A DNA stretch of 7,718 nt from CBDVAK01 sp965371945. GTDB taxonomy: Bacteria > Pseudomonadota > Gammaproteobacteria > Competibacterales > JAHEDQ01. A program made the position numbers and the translations under genes. Under the pieces are notes generated by a model. That model was given only the letters and a program-made list of their open reading frames with translations, searched no databases and was not told the DNA's origin. Of this stretch, positions 5,292-7,718 are shown one piece after another (the stretch's first letter is position 1; each line of letters starts with the position of its first letter). Where the stretch lies: assembly GCA_965371945.1 (NCBI GenBank), contig CBDVAK010000158.1, positions 1 to 7,718 on the forward strand, written 5' to 3'.

Positions 5292-7718
5292 ATGATGCTC
5301 GAGATCGGTGTTCTGCCTTCAGGGCATCTGCATTGCTCCCCGACGGAAGCTGCTGGTGATGCCGGCAGCAGTACCCGGAACGCCGGGATCGCCGCAGCGT
5401 TTGATCGTGATACCGGAGATGGCCTGTTTGCCCTGGCGGTTGCCGGGAGCGCTACGGGTATGTCTCCGACCCTGGTTCACTGGCGTGCTTTCGCCACCCG
5501 ATATCTGAGTCAGCGATGTCAGCTGACTCCGCCTGACCCGGCACACCCCGACCCCGTCGAGCCCCTGTCTGACGCAGCTGCCGGGGATTTGCTCGCCAAT
5601 GCTCCGCCGATGCGCGGCGGCGAGTACCTTTCACGGCAGGTATTGGCGGCAACCTGGCTGCAGCTCGATGATTGGGTATGCGCGCAGATTCGGCACCACG
5701 GGGGCCTGGGCGTGCTGCTGGAGAAACGGGCGCCACAGTGGCATCAGGTGGGCCGGGTCTGTTTTCATCTGGCGGAAAACAAAAGCGATACCGAGTATCC
5801 GTTCGCCTTCATGGCCACTTATGCGACGGAGGTTTCCGGCCAGGGCCGGGTTGTCCACCAGCCTTTGCACAGGGCTTTGCAGGAGTACGCGGGCGCCAAG
5901 GACAAGAAAGCCCTGATCCGCCTCCTGTCGCCGGTGCAACGGGCCAGTGAATCCAGCGACCTGGTGCGCGATCTGGTGGAGACCGGGGATCTGTATCACC
6001 CGCTGGCATGGACCCCGGCGGAAGCCTACGAGTTTCTGACCCAAATACCGCTATATGAGCATTCCGGCATCCACGTCCGCATGCCAGACTGGTGGAAAAA
6101 GCGGGCCCGGCCCCGTGTGGCAGTCACCATTGGCGACCACGCGAAGAAGCGTTTAGGCACGGACTCGCTGCTGGAATTCAAGCTCGATATCGCGCTGGGC
6201 GACGAGTCCCTTAGCGAGTCCGAATGGCAGCAGTTGCTGCAGGCGGGTGAAGGGCTGGTGTTCCTCAAGGGGCAATGGATCGAGGCCAACGGGGAGCGAT
6301 TGGCAGAGGCGCTGGCGCACTGGAAAAAGGTCGAAGCCGGGGTCGCCCGAGAGGGCATTTCATTTGTGGAGGGAATGCGCCTGCTGGCTGGGGCATCGGA
6401 GGATCTGACCCATTCCGACAGCGAAGCAACGCATCTGGAGTGGTCCCGGGTGCGGCCGGGCCAGTGGCTGGAGTCGATGCTCGAGGAGTTGCGGACACCA
6501 GAGGCAATACAGGCCGCCAGGCCCGGTAACATGCTCAAGGCCACCCTGCGTCCCTATCAACAGGTCGGCGTTAGTTGGCTCTGGCTGATGTCACGTCTGG
6601 GACTGGGGGCTTGTCTGGCCGACGACATGGGGCTGGGCAAGACGATACAGGTTATTTCACTATTGCTGGTACAAAAGAAACACGGTATCGACAAGCCGTC
6701 ATTGCTGGTGTTGCCAGCGTCTTTGCTCGGCAACTGGAAGACAGAGCTGGAACGCTTCGCGCCTTCGTTACGCGCTTGCTATGTGCATGCGGCGATGACA
6801 GACAAATCAACGATTCAGACCATGGCGACGGGCGGCGAAGCTGCGTGGGCTGGTGTGGATCTGGTCCTGACCACTTACGGGACCCTGCTACGCCAGTCCT
6901 GGCTCATGGATCGCTCCTGGCAGTTGGTGGTACTGGACGAAGCGCAAGCCGTCAAGAACCCGGCAGCACGGCAGACCAGGGCGGTGAAGAAACTCAGGGC
7001 GGGTTCCCGGATCGTCCTGACCGGAACGCCGATCGAAAATCGGCTTGGGGATCTGTGGTCGCTGTTCGACTTTTTGTGCCCGGGACTGCTGGGTTCCAGC
7101 ACTCGCTTCAAGGGTTTCCTGAAATCATTGTCACAGCGGCAGACCAACCCATACGCACCGCTGCGCAATCTGGTGCAACCTTACATATTGCGGCGTCTGA
7201 AGACCGACCGGTCGATTATCTCCGATTTACCGGACAAAACCGAAGTGCAGACATACTGCGGTCTCACGCGGAGCCAGGCCGCCCTGTACCAGAACGTGGT
7301 CCACGAACTCGCCGCATCGCTGCAGGCTCTGGACGGCATGAAACGGCGGGGTCTGGTGCTTTCCTGTCTGCTGCGCCTGAAACAGATCTGCAATCATCCA
7401 TCGCAGTACTCCGGAGATGGTCGTTACAGCCCGGAGGCGAGCGGCAAGTTCGTCCGTTTGGCGGAAGTATGCGAGGAGATCGCCGCGCGCCAGGAAAAGA
7501 TGCTGGTCTTCACGCAGTTCCGGGAGATCATCGAGCCGCTTGCATCTTTCCTGGCCGGGTTATTCGGTCGGCCGGGGCTGGCTCTCCATGGCGGTACCGG
7601 GGTTGGCCGGCGCAAGAAGCTGGTGGATCAGTTTCAGCATGAAGGCGGACCACCGTTCTTCATACTCTCGCTCAAGGCAGGGGGTACCGGTCTCAACCTG
7701 ACCGAGGCTGGTCACGTT
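5292..7718 (+). CDS. SNF2-family DEAD/DEAH-type helicase/ATPase, DUF3670-type N-terminus, 3' truncated by the window
   Basis: An open frame of 809 codons running off the right edge. It encodes a bacterial SNF2/HepA-like ATPase expected to translocate on double-stranded DNA or remodel protein-nucleic acid complexes. The N-terminal half carries family-specific blocks: PPMRGGEYL (105-113), VGRVCFHLAEN (153-163), WTPAEAYEF (240-248) and PDWW (265-268). Residues about 236-345 match the SNF2-associated DUF3670 domain. The motor starts at LRPYQQVGVSWL (419-430). It has motif I DDMGLGKT with Lys450, motif II DEAQ (549-552), motif III LTGTPIENRLGDLW from 576, the CNHP signature (700-703), motif IV KMLVFTQF (736-743) and motif V AGGTGLNL (796-803). 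Motif VI and the C-terminus lie beyond the window. Start: ATG at 5292 or the adjacent ATG at 5295; the Shine-Dalgarno is only GAG at 5283-5285. From 5223 to 5291 the sole other in-frame start is TTG 5286. The gene begins 29 bases after the kinase with no terminator between. No nuclease or methylase gene is visible nearby, so a defence role has no support here. Confidence 0.9.
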   Translation, partial: MMLEIGVLPSGHLHCSPTEAAGDAGSSTRNAGIAAAFDRDTGDGLFALAVAGSATGMSPTLVHWRAFATRYLSQRCQLTPPDPAHPDPVEPLSDAAAGDLLANAPPMRGGEYLSRQVLAATWLQLDDWVCAQIRHHGGLGVLLEKRAPQWHQVGRVCFHLAENKSDTEYPFAFMATYATEVSGQGRVVHQPLHRALQEYAGAKDKKALIRLLSPVQRASESSDLVRDLVETGDLYHPLAWTPAEAYEFLTQIPLYEHSGIHVRMPDWWKKRARPRVAVTIGDHAKKRLGTDSLLEFKLDIALGDESLSESEWQQLLQAGEGLVFLKGQWIEANGERLAEALAHWKKVEAGVAREGISFVEGMRLLAGASEDLTHSDSEATHLEWSRVRPGQWLESMLEELRTPEAIQAARPGNMLKATLRPYQQVGVSWLWLMSRLGLGACLADDMGLGKTIQVISLLLVQKKHGIDKPSLLVLPASLLGNWKTELERFAPSLRACYVHAAMTDKSTIQTMATGGEAAWAGVDLVLTTYGTLLRQSWLMDRSWQLVVLDEAQAVKNPAARQTRAVKKLRAGSRIVLTGTPIENRLGDLWSLFDFLCPGLLGSSTRFKGFLKSLSQRQTNPYAPLRNLVQPYILRRLKTDRSIISDLPDKTEVQTYCGLTRSQAALYQNVVHELAASLQALDGMKRRGLVLSCLLRLKQICNHPSQYSGDGRYSPEASGKFVRLAEVCEEIAARQEKMLVFTQFREIIEPLASFLAGLFGRPGLALHGGTGVGRRKKLVDQFQHEGGPPFFILSLKAGGTGLNLTEAGHV

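Noticed and set aside
6575..7642. A 355-codon plus-strand open frame
   Set aside because: It is a frame-shifted reading of the SNF2 motor region; the true frame shows helicase motifs I to V without interruption from 5292 to the window end.
5292..7718. SNF2 helicase as part of an anti-phage defence island
   Set aside because: No nuclease, methylase, DISARM-like or mobile-element gene is visible, and the N-terminal DUF3670-type architecture is that of a widespread stand-alone bacterial SNF2 family. Only flanking sequence could revive this idea.

Overview
The window is GC-rich, densely coding DNA with all genes on the + strand, and it looks like a proteobacterial chromosome. A DUF1840 protein (a family known mainly from beta- and gammaproteobacteria), a LivJ/LivK-type binding protein and a BarA/TorS-style hybrid kinase together fit a gammaproteobacterium best. 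The sequence alone does not fix the genus.

Layout. Bases 1-50 hold a short perfect inverted repeat and the ribosome binding site of the first gene. A small DUF1840 gene (51-362) comes next. An 86-base gap (363-448) follows, with two adjacent stem-loops, a weak candidate sigma-70 promoter and a good Shine-Dalgarno. After it come a secreted amino-acid-type periplasmic binding protein (449-1552), a 1228-residue hybrid sensor histidine kinase (1576-5262), and a SNF2-family helicase (5292 to the window end, 3' truncated). The last three genes are separated by only 23 and 29 bases with no terminator-like structure, so they are probably co-transcribed. No stretch longer than 86 bases lacks a gene.

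How the parts may work together. The binding protein has no ABC permease or ATPase beside it in this window. It sits directly upstream of a kinase whose periplasmic part is a helical domain of about 145 residues between two membrane helices. That arrangement resembles TorT/TorS-type systems, in which a periplasmic binding protein, rather than the kinase, binds the signal. The kinase carries a complete internal phosphorelay (His500 to receiver Asp791 and/or Asp939 to Hpt His1086) plus two PAS domains, but no DNA-binding output domain. A separate response regulator must lie elsewhere. The SNF2 ATPase downstream has the DUF3670-type N-terminal region and intact helicase motifs I to V. Whether it is functionally tied to the signalling pair or only follows it is unknown.

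The most interesting point is the apparent binding-protein/phosphorelay pair with a diverged ligand pocket and a SNF2 ATPase closely downstream. I see no mobile element, CRISPR array, tRNA or rRNA.
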